A stretch of DNA of 64,000 bases, from NCBI GenBank assembly GCA_022749755.1, contig CM040444.1:12796274-12860273 (forward strand), in the 5' to 3' direction. Shown here piece by piece: positions 43,620 to 54,899 of the stretch. A program made the translations under genes and the position numbers. The notes below the pieces were generated by a model that worked only from the letters and a program-made list of their open reading frames with translations, was not told where the DNA came from and did no database searches. The stretch comes from Azadirachta indica (taxonomy: Eukaryota > Streptophyta > Magnoliopsida > Sapindales > Meliaceae). How positions within the stretch are numbered: position 1 is the first letter of the stretch; each line of letters opens with the position of its first letter.

Positions 43620-44800
43620 CGTTTTTAGAAGATTTATCTGTAAAACAGTTTTAAAATTTAAAGAAAAACTATGAATTGAATTCTAAAAGTAATTATATTT
43701 TACTTATTTAAATTTAAATTATTTATATTTTATCTATGATACCAGGACAATAATGAAAATTCACTTCATCCGTTGGATTAAATCTATAGCTTATACTCAA
43801 TAATAAAAATTAATTAAAAGTGCTGTTGGATTAAACTTACGGTTTACAGTAATTGACTAAAATTAAATAAAATATTTTATTTTACCGATTAAATAATCTT
43901 TTATGGTTTAAGTGAAAAAATATCTCTTCATTTTATTTTGTAATTAAGTAAACAAAAGAATCTATATTTATCTAAATTTCTTGCATGTAACTAATTATAG
44001 TTTTATTAAAATGCTAAATCTCTTATCTGTATTCAATTATAATTTTATTAAAATTCTAAATCTCTTACTTGTAATTAATTTTAATTTTATTCAAATTTTA
44101 TATTTTTTCTCTTGCATCTAATTAATTCTAATTTTATTCAAATAAAAATATATATTTATAAAAAGTAATTATATTTTACTTGTTTAAATTTTAATTATTT
44201 ATATTTTATGTTACAAATATAAATTCCTAGTCATTAAATTAACAAGAATTGTCATATATTTTTCGATACATTAATCATGATTTTAGAATTCAATTCTTCA
44301 TTTAATATCCATAACAATATATACTATATACACGTATCGTTTCACAAGATTTATAATAAATGTAAATGAATATGAAATTATTAAATTTTAATATTTATAA
44401 ACTAAATTAAGACCTACAAATGTAATGTATACCTATAAATCGAAATTGCACTTCTAATTTTAATATAAAAATAGAATTTAATGAATTGTAAGATTATTTT
44501 ATTAAATTCTAAATCTAATTAATTTTAATTTTTTCCTTTGTCTCAGGGTGGCAAATTTTATTAAGAAATTCGACATTGACTTATTTTAAAATTATTAGAA
44601 AAATAAAATATAACTTTGATCACTCACTAGATATTCTAAGTTTTTCTCACACGAGATTTATTAACAAGAGTTTAATTTATTTTAGCTGGAATTTATTGAT
44701 ATTAATAGTCAAGAAAGTTGTTACATATAATAAATATTTTATTTGTAAACTTTAATCTATTCCAAGCCCTTCAATAATACCAAAGAACCCTTATATATGC
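43620..44800. other. Intergenic, AT-rich with degenerate repeats
   Basis: No gene. About 43980-44160 carries three imperfect units of roughly 50 bases built on TTTTATTAAAATTCTAAATCTCTTA. AATTATATTTTACTTRTTTAAATTT occurs at about 43690 and 44165. Confidence 0.5.
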
Positions 44801-44808
44801 GAAAGGTT

Positions 44809-45952
44809 CTAAACTGTAGCAAGAAACCCTCTGGCAATTCTCCCGTTGCCACCATTTGGAAAAAATCCACCAGTCTTATTTTCACTTCCAGTTCCGTATA
44901 CTATCTTTAAAATTTCCGATGGAGTTCTTGAATATGATAAAGAATCAGCATTCGCTGATAAGATGTTACTTTGTGTCTTGTTCTCTGCACCGAGTTCTCG
45001 TGGCACAATTATGCCTTCATCTTTATTGCCTGACATAGCAAGCCGGTTCCTTAAGTTGGAGATAAGATTTGTAAAGTTGGCCACTGTTATGTTATAAGGG
45101 AACACTTTCTCATTAGCTCTCTGGTATAGTAATGTTCTTATAACTGCATCTTGTCCAGACTCCACCCCTAGAAGTCCAGAAACTAACTACAAAAGAGAAA
45201 AAACCAATGTATTTTTATTATGAAATATGATAAAAGTAAAGGATCAAGCTTCATATACGTGAGAGAAAATATTAGAAGAAGGATTTCTAGTTCTTACATT
45301 AAGAGAAGTGTGGTTAACAAGATTCGGTATGGTACCAACATATCCTACGAGTCCCACGTAAGGGATAATGTAGCTTGCTAAAAGGTAGTTAATAGTGTTA
45401 AAATAAGGGTCGAATTGAGGAAATAGTCTGTAACCAACCGCTTCATCAATCATTTGAGCAAAATTTTGAGCGCTGAGATTTAATTGAGGTCTTGGAAATC
45501 CTCCGATTGTTGTTATAATGGCCCTGAAGAATACCCATCAGATTTCGAATAAAAGATATTCAATATTTGTAATAGAAATAGAACGAAAACAATTCAATGA
45601 ATACCAAAGCTTCATATTTCAGTTAAAAATCATATTGCAGAGACCTTAGATGACCAACTTCTTGATAACCAAATTCCTCAATGATCTGATTTGTAAGAAA
45701 GTCAAGGTTGGCCTTTCTAGCTCCAGTTGGAGGAGGGCCACCTGCTGCTAACTGTGGGGCTATACTATCAAGCCCTCTACCGAGTGCTCCGTACAAGAAA
45801 AATTCTGCTTCTAAGAACTCTAGGTTTAAAGCTAATTGAATACGATCCTTATCATCAACTTCTATTGATTGATTGGATGTTACAGTACCCACGATTAAAC
45901 CTAGAATATTCAATGTGAGAAGTAAAGCAAAAAGGAAATATGGAGTAGCCAT
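44809..45952 (-). CDS. Desiccation-related protein PCC13-62-like, ferritin-like fold, three exons
   Basis: Minus-strand exons 45952-45645, 45523-45298 and 45186-44809 join to 912 nt (303 residues plus stop). All introns are GT-AG: donors AAG|GTCTCT and AAT|GTAAGA, acceptors TTCAG|GG and TGTAG|TT. A signal peptide (MATPYFLFALLLTLNILGLI, cut near VTS) precedes the ferritin-like domain: DRIQLALNLEFLEAEFFLYGALG and EFGYQEVGHLR give the acidic/His helix pattern of the family. It continues through QMIDEAVGYRLFPQFDPY, YIIPYVGLVGYVG, GVESGQDAVIRTLLYQRA and ends GGNGRIARGFLATV. Length and order match the PCC13-62 family, first found in resurrection plants and widespread in plants; the biochemical role is not settled. 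I chose ATG 45952 because it begins the signal peptide; the frame is open upstream. Exon 1 and upstream DNA are duplicated at 56.5 kb. Confidence 0.9.
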
Positions 45953-46510
45953 TTTTTCTTTGAAACACACAAACCGAAAAAAACTAGCCAACTTATTGAG
46001 ATGCATGCATGCATAGGGACTAAAGCTTTTATAGGCGTGTAATGTTGTATCGCAAAGAAAAAGTGATGCTGAAAGAATTAATAACACACGTATAAGCTCG
46101 ATGGGCCACAAGTTTAGTTAGGCAGGCATGATATTCTTAAAGAATTATTAATTATTTGTTTAAAAAATAAACATAGATATAACGATATATATAGCTCTTA
46201 ATTGCTTAATTAGTTCGTTGTTGACAAAATTAGGAAAACTTAATTAAATTGCCAACTGATGCAAGCAACTTAGTTGAAAATGATATATAAAATAAACTAA
46301 TTGATTGGCTATATCATTTTCAAAAATAAGGCTTGTAATTTGTCAATTTTGCTAGACAGAAAAATAGGGCCTAACGAGAAAATTAAGAAAATTAAGAATA
46401 ATCAATATATTTTTCTCATCTTAAAGTAGGGTTTTTAACAATTGGGATTATGGCTGTCTTTCTATAGTTCAATGTTAACAATGATGAAATCTCACGTGGA
46501 ATGTTGATAC
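45953..46510. repeat. Upstream region of the PCC13-62-like gene, duplicated at 56.8-57.2 kb
   Basis: Shared with 56813-57215: the leader (ATTTTTTCTTTGAAAYACAC, GATGCATGCATGCATA) and the distal TTCTATAGTTCAATGTTAAC block. Contains GCATGCATGCAT near 46004-46015, a direct CATGCA repeat in both copies that could be an RY element as found in seed-gene promoters (inference). Confidence 0.65.
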
Positions 46511-46639
46511 CGGAATTAAAAATCTTGATATTACATAGTAAACTCTTTTTTTTATGCTCACTAGTAAAACTTTATTGCTGAAATCATGCGTCTCATTTCT
46601 CTCCCCATACGTAAGGCTCGGTATATATACACAAATTTC

Positions 46640-46790
46640 CTTTTTCTAATAGTATTAAAAATTAAAATTATTTTAGGAGTGTATCTTACAGAATCCTAAC
46701 TTATCTTAAATTAAAATTTCTAATCTTAATTTTGCTTCCTTTGTAAAGATTTCTTTTTAATCAGGCTTACTTATGGAACGCCTGACTAAA
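46640..46790. repeat. Repeat shared with 62650-62770
   Basis: GTATCTTACAGAATCCTAACTT, TTATCTTAAATTA and the TTTGTAAAGATTTCT/GGCTTACTTATGG run match 62650-62755, diverged. Likely old LTR sequence of one family. Confidence 0.5.
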
Positions 46791-48390
46791 ATTCTTATCA
46801 AACTGATCTGATCAAGGAAGCACTAAGATAGACTAGGCATTAGGCCTACTAGCACGAAGCCCATTAATCTCATGGACCCAAGTCAATCTTTCCAAACACC
46901 AAACCCCCTAATTTCCAGTGGAAAATTAATGTTTTCATTAGAAACTTCATTTTTAAGACAACTCAGACTCTTCTCAAACAACACCCAGCTAATGAGAACA
47001 CTAAGCCAAACATAATCTGCAACTCCAGCTACCTGATTAGATGCTTTCACCGCTTCTTCCAAACACCATCTCTCTTGCTTAGCCGATGAGAATAGAGGCT
47101 CATTTATGGCTAAACATAAAGCATAGTTACGAGTTTTGAAATTCAAATGAAGCGCCAACGATGCGAAATCGTGCTCGTATTTTGCCTTAATTTTTGCATT
47201 GATAATTAACATGCGTAAATGCTTGTAACTGTTACTGCCTTTAGACCCTTTATCTTGCTACCACATACTCCCGCACAATTGGTTCACCGTGCTTGTAGAA
47301 TGGCCACATCAGTCGACGACTTTGTGGTACCATCAGAGCCATTCATTATGTTTATAGTTTAGAGCGAAGATGGCATAAAAGTTTTAACCTTCCCCCTTTT
47401 TACCACTTTACTTCTCTCACATCTTCTATAGAGTTCCGAAACCCTCTTCTTTCTCTGCAAGCTTCGCCTTTTGCTTTCTACAGACCTTGTTCCCAATTCA
47501 CAAACAAGTTCTGTCCTACCTTTGGCGCTCACCTCTTGCTCCTTGACTGACTTCTTCATGTAGGTAAACAGCTTTCCCTTCATGCTCAATTGTTGTATAC
47601 ATTTTTCTTTGCATTACTAAGATGAAAATTTGTTATCTATTTGAGAAAAATATCATGCCTTCTCTCGGTTAGCTTCATAATTTTGGCTGTAGTTGCAGAC
47701 TTACTTTTATGCCTCAGGACGTTAAAATAGACCTAAAGATTATGACAAACCATAGGAATCGTTCTAGAGCCTAACCCAAATGTTTAGGTTTCCTTTGCCT
47801 AAATAGAGATTTGGTCGGGTTTAGGTCGCAACCTAAAAGCCTTACAAAAACCTAAAAGAAACATTGCTAACCTCGTGCACCAAGATCTTTTCCCTTTAGG
47901 CTAATTTAAGTTCCCCTAAGCAGAATTATTGCTTAACCATAGTTTCATCCTGTGGTGAACTCTGAACTGAGCAGACTATATTGTTGTTTATTTAGATTAA
48001 CTGTGGCAAAATGTGAAAAAGTTTATATGAGAGACATTTCTAATAGCCTAGAAAGTGAATTTGACACTTTTTCAATAAGCTCATAATTCGAAACAGATTG
48101 CAAAGCTTAGAACCGGCTTCCTCATAGGATTAGGGTTAAGCTCATTAGGGAACATGGAGTTATCCCCTTAAGGAAAGCCTAACCCTTAGCTATTTTTAAC
48201 CCTAACACAGAAATCCCTTTAACTATTCTAGATCCCAAATCAAATACCTTTAAGTTTTTTCATCTAGAACCTGAAGTGGTGATCTTGTCTGATAGTTCTT
48301 CTAACCATATGCAGGGAGAAATAAATCCTAAATAAACCAATATGGGAGACCAAGAAGTTCTCCAAAATCCTGTAGATAGAGTCACTCCAT
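46791..48390. other. Probable downstream part of the Tat element; contents unassigned
   Basis: Minus-strand open stretches at 46883-47212 and 47359-47589 (the latter Lys/Arg-rich) match nothing I recognise. The position, beyond the antisense ORF, fits untranslated or LTR sequence of the degraded element, but no repeat partner on the gag side was found. Confidence 0.35.
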
Positions 48391-48399
48391 AACCTAATC

Positions 48400-49092
48400 A
48401 ACTCGTACCTTCAGATCCAGTCTCCAAACTGGGTATTCACGAGTTGGTACCTTAGAAGAACATATCTAAGTTGCCTTTGGTTCCGAGTAGACAAAGGGAT
48501 GGGAACGCAGGCGACGATGATGAAGAAAATAACGAGGCTGAAGATGATCAGGATGAGCCAGACTCCGAAGGGAACCCCCATACTGATAACAGCCACCGTC
48601 CTATGATCCCATATCTTTCCCTGATCTGACAAGAGAAAACAACCTATTTGAAGTTGATACGTTCCCTTGCAATATCACCGAGGCTGACCTGATAGCCTTT
48701 AAGAGACTCTACCATATCCCTACCTCTGTCACCCTTAGGGTCATGGAGCCAATAAATTTCCAAGCTACCCCGAGGGGGATAAAGTGGCTTTCAATGAATA
48801 GTATTCCTCCTAAGAGCCAGGTTACCACTACAGCAATATTTTGCCGCCTTGTTCTACGACTTCGAAATTCCTTCTTATCAGTTAAACCTAAACAGTTGGA
48901 GAACCATTACCGGGCTATATGTGATTTGGGATATGGCTAAACAAATCTCACCAACCATTGGTGAAATTAAACACTTGTTCTTACTTAAGAAGGGATCAAA
49001 CTCTCGAGCCACATTATTTCTCTCTCGCATTATTTGTTCAACCGTATCACCAGATAGTGGGACACCATTGATTTTCGTCCCCGCTAAATAAG
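48400..49092 (+). pseudogene. Antisense extra ORF of a Tat-lineage Gypsy element
   Basis: On the plus strand, opposite to gag-pol, frames read ITEADLIAFKRLYHIPTSVT, LRVMEPINFQ, then a FFYDFEIPSYQLNLNSWRTI-like block, ITGLYVIWDMAKQISPTI and LFLLKKGS. This is the plant domain common in Tat-type elements (often annotated as a plant transposon or gag-like protein). Tat elements are known to carry such an extra ORF between pol and the 3' LTR, in some lineages antisense, which is the arrangement here. Broken by frameshifts. Confidence 0.65.
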
Positions 49093-49129
49093 TCTAAGAG
49101 GTTTTCCAACTCAACTTCATACTTCTAAT

Positions 49130-49620
49130 ATCCTGAAATGTCATTAGTTTGCCTACTACTCGTACTATCATCCCTTTCAAAACTAACCTCTCTGCAATGA
49201 AATGTGCCAATGCTTGGGCCTTAATAGCTTTGCGAGGTACATAGTCTATATCAAATTCAGTGAGCTCGATTGACTACTTGACCCGTCTTCTTGAAAGGTC
49301 TTGCCTGTGTAGTATCTGCCGCAGAGACTAATCGAAAAGGGCCATTACAGTGTGTGCTTGGAAGTATGGTTGCAGATTTTGTGCTGCCACTATTAGTACT
49401 AAGGCCAGCTTTTCTAAGGTCGAGTACCTCTTTTCTACATCTAGCAACGATTTATTTATATAATAGATCGGTCGGTACATTTTCTCATCTTTATTTACTA
49501 TTACCAAACTCACTACATGGTCTGTCACTACCAAATACAAGTGTAGTATGTCTCTAAACAGCAAGCTAGCCGAAAGAGGTGGGTTTTCCAAATAAGCATT
49601 AAACTCTTGAAAACTATCTT
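49130..49620 (-). pseudogene. Tat element RNase H remnant
   Basis: LHLYLVVTDHVVSLVIVNKD, then YYINKSLLDVEKRYSTLEKLAL and QPYFQAHTV, then KAIKAQALAHFIAE near 49200: the RNase H block of Tat-type pol, with stops between. Confidence 0.75.
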
Positions 49621-50450
49621 CACACTCTTTCGTCCACTCTGCGTACTTTCCATTCTTTAGGACCTAAAAAAATTATAAGGATCTATCAGTAGCTTTACAG
49701 AAAAATTTGTTCAGCACGGCTAGCCTCCCCATCAAAGCTTGGAGCTTCTTCAACATAGTAGGCGATTTCATGTCAAATATAGCCTGAATCTTTTGAGAGT
49801 TTGCCTTTATCCTCCGTTCATTGACCATGAACCCCTAGGAACTTTCCGGAGTTAACTTTGAATGCGTATTTCTCGAGATTTATCTTCATGTTGTATCTTT
49901 TAAGAAGAGAAAACGTTTTCTTTAAATGCTGAACATGATCTTCAACTCTACATAATTTGGTGATTATGTTGTCTACACATATCCCCATCGTTCTTCCAAT
50001 CAAAAACTTGAAAACCTTATTCATTAGCCTTTGAAATGTTGCCCCCGCCTTCCTTAAACCAAAAGGTATTACCTTGTAGCAATATAGCCCCAAGTCAGTC
50101 ATGAATTCCATTTTCTCTTGATCAACTTCGTGCATCCAAATTTGACTATAACCCAAAAATGCATCAATAATGCTTAACAACTTATGTCCAGCTATTAAGT
50201 CCACTAACTAATCTATTCATGAAAGTGAGAAACTATCTTCGAGTAAGGCTTGTTCAAGTCAGTGAAGTCGACACACATCCTCTATTTTCTATTGGCCTTC
50301 TTGACTATTACCTTATTGGCTACCATTCAGATAATACACTTCTTTTAACCCTACTGTAATTAGCTTATCCACTTCCTCTTTAATCAGTTCTCTCCTTTTC
50401 TGGTTAAAAACTCTTTGCTTCTTCTTTATAAGCTTAAATATCGAGTTAAC
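49620..50450 (-). pseudogene. Tat element reverse transcriptase remnant, altered active site
   Basis: Reads IDAFLGYSQIWMHEVDQEKM, the LYCYKVIPFGLRKAGATFQR block and then GICVDNIITK where Gypsy enzymes have VDDM: the second catalytic aspartate is Asn. It continues through MKINLEKYAFKVNSGKFLG. The upstream fingers (about 50250-50450) are broken by stops. Confidence 0.8.
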
Positions 50451-50939
50451 TGATAGGTGATGGGAAATCACTTTAGGGTTAATTCCTGACATATCCCCAT
50501 GGGTCTAGGCAAACATGTCTATGTGCTCTCTCAAAAAAGCTACTAGCCTCCTTCTCTCTTCGTTCGGTAATTAAGAGCCAACTTTCGCCATCCGCTCTAG
50601 CCTTAACAGGTCTAGAGGTACTAATTCTAATTTTTTCATCGATTCGACTACTGGTCGTATTTTTCCTTATCCTATATTCTTCCTAACTTGTCCTTCTCCT
50701 TATGTTGTTTAGTGTGTTTCTCAGTTCTAACGTGTTTTGCTGTTATACAATAAAATCGCTTTGAAGATATTGTAAAACACGTCCGGGAGACCTTTTGATC
50801 CCCTCGTACTACACCAATCTCTTTTTCTGCTCGAAAGTTGAGTTTCAAGTAGTGTATGCTCTCCACTACCCTTGTTTTTCTTAGGAAAGACCTTTCCAAA
50901 ATCATAGTGTACAGTAGTTGTAAGTCTACAACTTGAAGT

Positions 50940-51790
50940 TTTATCATCGTGATTGTCTGTTATGGTCCATCCCTATCGTTAGTGGCAAGTGAATTGAATC
51001 CAATGGAAAGATATATGAATCCGCAAATTCATATAGAGCGGTGTACGTGGGTTTTATCCTTGGGTTCTCAATTCTTAAAGAGTCTAAAGTTTCTTTAAAT
51101 ATTATGTCGGTCGAGCTCTCTATATCCACCAAAATTCTGTTAACTTTAATTGAACCAACCTCCAGAATTATCTGAATATTATGTCATAGGGGTGGCTAAC
51201 CCTTATCTCATCCTCATTAGTGAATATAATCGAAAATGATGCCAAACGGCAATTTTTTTTTTTAGCTCTAACATTTATCACGTAATGGTCCACAGAAATG
51301 TTCGGCAATGAATATTTCAAATAATTTTTCCTTGCGTTGTTGGAATTACCCACCAGCGTCGATCCCCTTAAAATCACCATATTCCAGCGAACCGAATCTT
51401 CTAATTTTATCCTCCTATCTCTTGAGCCCTCTCCTATTGTGTATGTTCTAGCCCTGTATCTATCCAGATAATTATTCTACACAAGGATTTCAATATGCTC
51501 CCTTAAATCCAAACATTGATCCATCGTATGCCTGTGTTCTTGATAAAACGCACACTTTCTTTCTTATCGCAAACATTTGATGCTGACCTTAAGAGGTAGA
51601 GCCTGGGTAACAAATTTGAATCCTTAATCTCCTCATATATCAACGACAAAGGGACATTCAACTCTATGAACTTTCTTCTATCTTGTACGAGAGCGACTCT
51701 TTGAATCCTCTCCCTTGGCGTGGGAGTTAACTCATTTTATTGCTCCATTTCTCCTTCATATCTCAGGGATTAAAATCTGTGACCCTACCT
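50940..51790 (-). pseudogene. Tat element gag C-terminus and protease remnant
   Basis: 51120-50950 reads MVDIESSTDIIFKETLDSL, then a LYEFADSYIFPLDSIHLPL stretch, the aspartic-protease region of Tat elements with the usual D-[TS]-G-[AS] changed. 51380-51170 resembles the preceding linker (VNVRAK, FTNEDEIRVSHPYD). 51550-51400 holds a zinc-knuckle-like remnant (CAFYQEHRHTMDQCL). Confidence 0.65.
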
Positions 51791-51960
51791 TTGTTTAGAT
51801 CGATCATCGTAGCATGGTCGTCGATGGGAGTATTGAAAATTAAACTTGATTTGGCCTAATAGAGCGATTGGGCTTATAAGTCTCGGTCTTAAAAAGTCAT
51901 AAATAATATGGCTCAAATTCTAGAAACATGTAAGAAAATATTCAGATATTTATTCCATAA

Positions 51961-52167
51961 ATATCTAAATATTTGATTATAAGTATTTAGATAATTATAG
52001 TAAATATCTAAATATTTATAGTAAATATATTAAATATTTGATTATAAGTATTTAGATAATTATAGTAAATATCTAAATATTTATAGTAAATATATTAAAT
52101 ATTTGATTATAAGTATTTAGATAATTATAGTAAATATCTAAATATTTATAGTAAATATATTAAATAT
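51961..52167. repeat. 65-bp minisatellite, three copies
   Basis: Exact-spaced units of 65 bases (ATTTGATTAT at 51971, 52036 and 52101) with almost no differences, so recently amplified. AT-rich, non-coding. Confidence 0.92.
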
Positions 52168-52284
52168 TATTAAACATATTTTAGAAAAAGTTTTATAACC
52201 ATTAAATTATATATGTATTGGCATAATATTAACCATTAGTTAAAGAAATGTCATAATATAAATATATAAGTTGTTTCATTGTAT

Positions 52285-52320
52285 GTTTAAGAAGCTTAAG
52301 AAGCTTAAGAAGCTTAAAAG
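52285..52320. repeat. AAGAAGCTT short tandem repeat
   Basis: Three to four units of AAGAAGCTT(A). Confidence 0.8.
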
Positions 52321-52439
52321 CCTTGTGAAGTCAAAAATTAAAAATCAATAAGATTATAAGCTTCTCCCTTCTTCTTTGTACAAAATTATTCTTAATAATT
52401 TTTTTTTAATTTAAACCCTTCACCTTCCTACATATATTA

Positions 52440-52680
52440 GTGAAGATAGTTTGATTTGTGTTGTAATATAAGTAAAAAAGGCTCAAGCTAAAAGAACCCA
52501 CCTATATATAATAGTTAATTAAAAAAAATTGAAATCACATCAGAGAAACCGGGTTCTCTATATATTAGTTAAGACAGTTTTAATTGTGTTATAATTTAAG
52601 TAAAAATGTTCAAGCTAAAAGACCCCATCTATAATAGCAAATTAAAAAAAGAAATCAAATCACATAAGAGAAATCCTTTT
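52440..52680. repeat. Tandem duplication of about 120 bases
   Basis: TATATTAGTKAAGAYAGTTT, then GTTCAAGCTAAAAGA and ACATMAGAGAAA, occurs twice in a row (from about 52435 and 52556). The second unit recurs at 57615. Confidence 0.75.
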
Positions 52681-54880
52681 TTTTAATCAACTAAACATAC
52701 ATGCACTTAATCACATTAATTGATTTAACTAGTTGGTGTTTTTTTTTTTTAAATATTACATTACAATAACACTATTGGTGTTCTAATCATAAGTCTATTA
52801 AGAAGTTAAAATCACTTTTAAAACTTATCCAACATTCAAAAATTTACCCTCATTACAAATGAATCTCTACTAAAAAATTATCAAAAATTCTTACACAATG
52901 TGGAAAGTTCTGTCAACTATGTCATTAGTAGAACTCAAATTCACGACTTTCACCACAAAGTCCAAGGCCTGATGGTGATTTAACTCGTCGGTTTAGAAAT
53001 AGAGCAAGTGGTTAATAATTTCAATTATTAAGTGAATTAATTAATTTTAAAGGACTATCAAATTTGTAGTTTTAACTTATATAAAATTATGGACCTTCGA
53101 GAATGTGATTCTTAGCAATAAAGTAAAGAATTATTGAAGTATAAGATCTAAAGTATAGCCTCTAATTACCCCTTAGGAATGGTAACTAACGAGCCCTCAG
53201 CCAAGGGTTAATCAAAGTTTAATAAATTTGGAAACTTGGGTAGGGCTGAGTCATATTTAGCCGTTGCTAGAAGGATATTAAAAAAAAAAGAGGATTTTTC
53301 AATTAATTTTATAATAATTTTATTTTCTTTTGTGTTGTTTAATAATTTAATCCATCCTTTAATAAAATACTTGGTGTAGAAATATCAATAGATATTTTTA
53401 TAAGGAGTATTTTTATTTTTTATTAAGAAAAAAATTAGACATTACATTATACTAATTTGATTTCTATAAGTATATGAAAGAAAGAATAAAAGGCTCCCTT
53501 TTTTTATTTTTGTACAATATAGAATTGTATTTTTTTCTACTTTTTTCCTCTTCTTCTTTGGTTTGAACTGATTCTTTTAAAATTACAATATAAATAACAT
53601 GGTATAAATTCAAACTTGATACCTAATGAAAATGAACCAATGCTTTAAACATTATACCAAATACATTTGATAATAAATTGTCCAATATTTAATAAATAAC
53701 CCTTCTAAACGTATATAATAAGTTTTTTATTAATAATAAAATTTTTTAAGTACAAAATTTTTATAATTTAAAAATAGTTTTTTATAATCGTTAAAATTTT
53801 AAAATATTTAAAATTTAAAATTATTATTATCATTAAATTATAAATTTTTAAAATTAAAATTAAAATTAATAACGATTTCAAAATAATTTTATTTTTATAA
53901 TAAATTACATTCATTTTGCTAAACAATTATTTAGAAACATTATAAATTTCTAAAACTATTATCATTAGTTATGATTTTAGAATAATTTTATGAAATAATT
54001 TAAAATTATTTTATTATCACTAATCATAATTTCAAAATAATTTTATTTTTTAATAAATTAGATTTATTTTATTTAAAATTTATTTAAAAATATTATTTTC
54101 ATTTTTAATGACTCAGAATAATTTTATAAAATTGTAATGATTATAAAACTATTTTTAAATTATAAAACTTTTTACATTAATAAAAGTAATTTTTATTTTT
54201 AATAATAGAAATCGTTACATATGCATTTTGAAAGGAAGTATTTATTACAGACTCGGTAAAATATTGTAAAAAGTTACCTGGTGGAGTGGTAAAGTTATTA
54301 GCAAGTTTTTTAGGATTCTAACGTTTGAATCCTCACAACTACAATTTATTTTGCAATTCAAAAAAAAAAAAAAAAAAGTTCAATTGATTCATATAATTCA
54401 ACAGATCAATGAGAATCGAGCATTATTAAATTAGGTATTTGAATTGACTCCATAGTTGTGAGAATAGCATTAGTAATTCATTAATTATTGATAACTTTGG
54501 ATGTTAAGTTTTGGGCTCAGGAATATCGTAATTTGGACTTTAATTTGTTGGAAAATCAATTATCTCATAAAGCAATAAGTAATTAAATTAATTACGTACC
54601 ATGAAGATATATTAGTTACGGGAATAGTACATATAGGACATATCTAGTGCTGCTGCCCACCCTTCTAAGTGTAATAAATTTATGTTATCAATGATATTCC
54701 ATATTCAAACTATATAAACTCACTGATATAATTATTGATAAGATTATGTTATATATTATTATTATATATCTAATATTTTTATGAGAATAAATAAAAATTT
54801 ATAGTAATAAAAGAAAAATAAATTATAAGTAACATGTGACAATAATATAATTTTATGATACCAACTTATTTAAAGATAAT
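52540..54880. repeat. Segmental duplication, copy A
   Basis: Matches 57600-59960 in the same order, with indels: the GTTCAAGCTAA start, AATCAACTAAACAT, the ATGGTAA(C/T)TAA(C/T)-AAGCCCTCA region at 53180/59090, GATTTCTA-AGTATATGAAAG at 53460/59335, and ATTATTAAATTAGGTATTTG at 54422/59610 onward. No gene in it. It keeps the empty MITE site at 52707-52709. Confidence 0.8.
54276..54377 (+). mobile_element. tRNA-derived SINE-like element
   Basis: A pol III A-box-like TGGTGGAGTGG (54279-54289) and B-box GTTTGAATCC (54323-54332) at tRNA-like spacing, then about 40 bases and a 17-A tail. AAAAAGTT lies on both sides as a possible short target duplication, ambiguous with the A-tail. Short and old, or truncated. 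Confidence 0.55.
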
Positions 54881-54899
54881 TATAAAAATTTGTATTTCT

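Larger units (their letters stand above)
48400..51790 (-). mobile_element. Degraded Tat-lineage Ty3/Gypsy retrotransposon
   Basis: Minus-strand order from high to low coordinates: gag end, protease, reverse transcriptase, RNase H, then an opposite-strand ORF. Integrase is missing: the sequence passes from the RNase H end (IELTEFDIDYVPRKAIKAQA, near 49200-49270) to the antisense ORF within about 150 bases. No LTRs were identified. Many stops. Confidence 0.75.

Noticed and set aside
46883..47589. Two minus-strand frames as possible genes
   Set aside because: No domain, no splice context, and they lie next to a degraded retroelement; kept only as unassigned.
51961..52167. Possible CRISPR-like array
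   Set aside because: The units are contiguous 65-bp copies without variable spacers, in a plant nuclear context.
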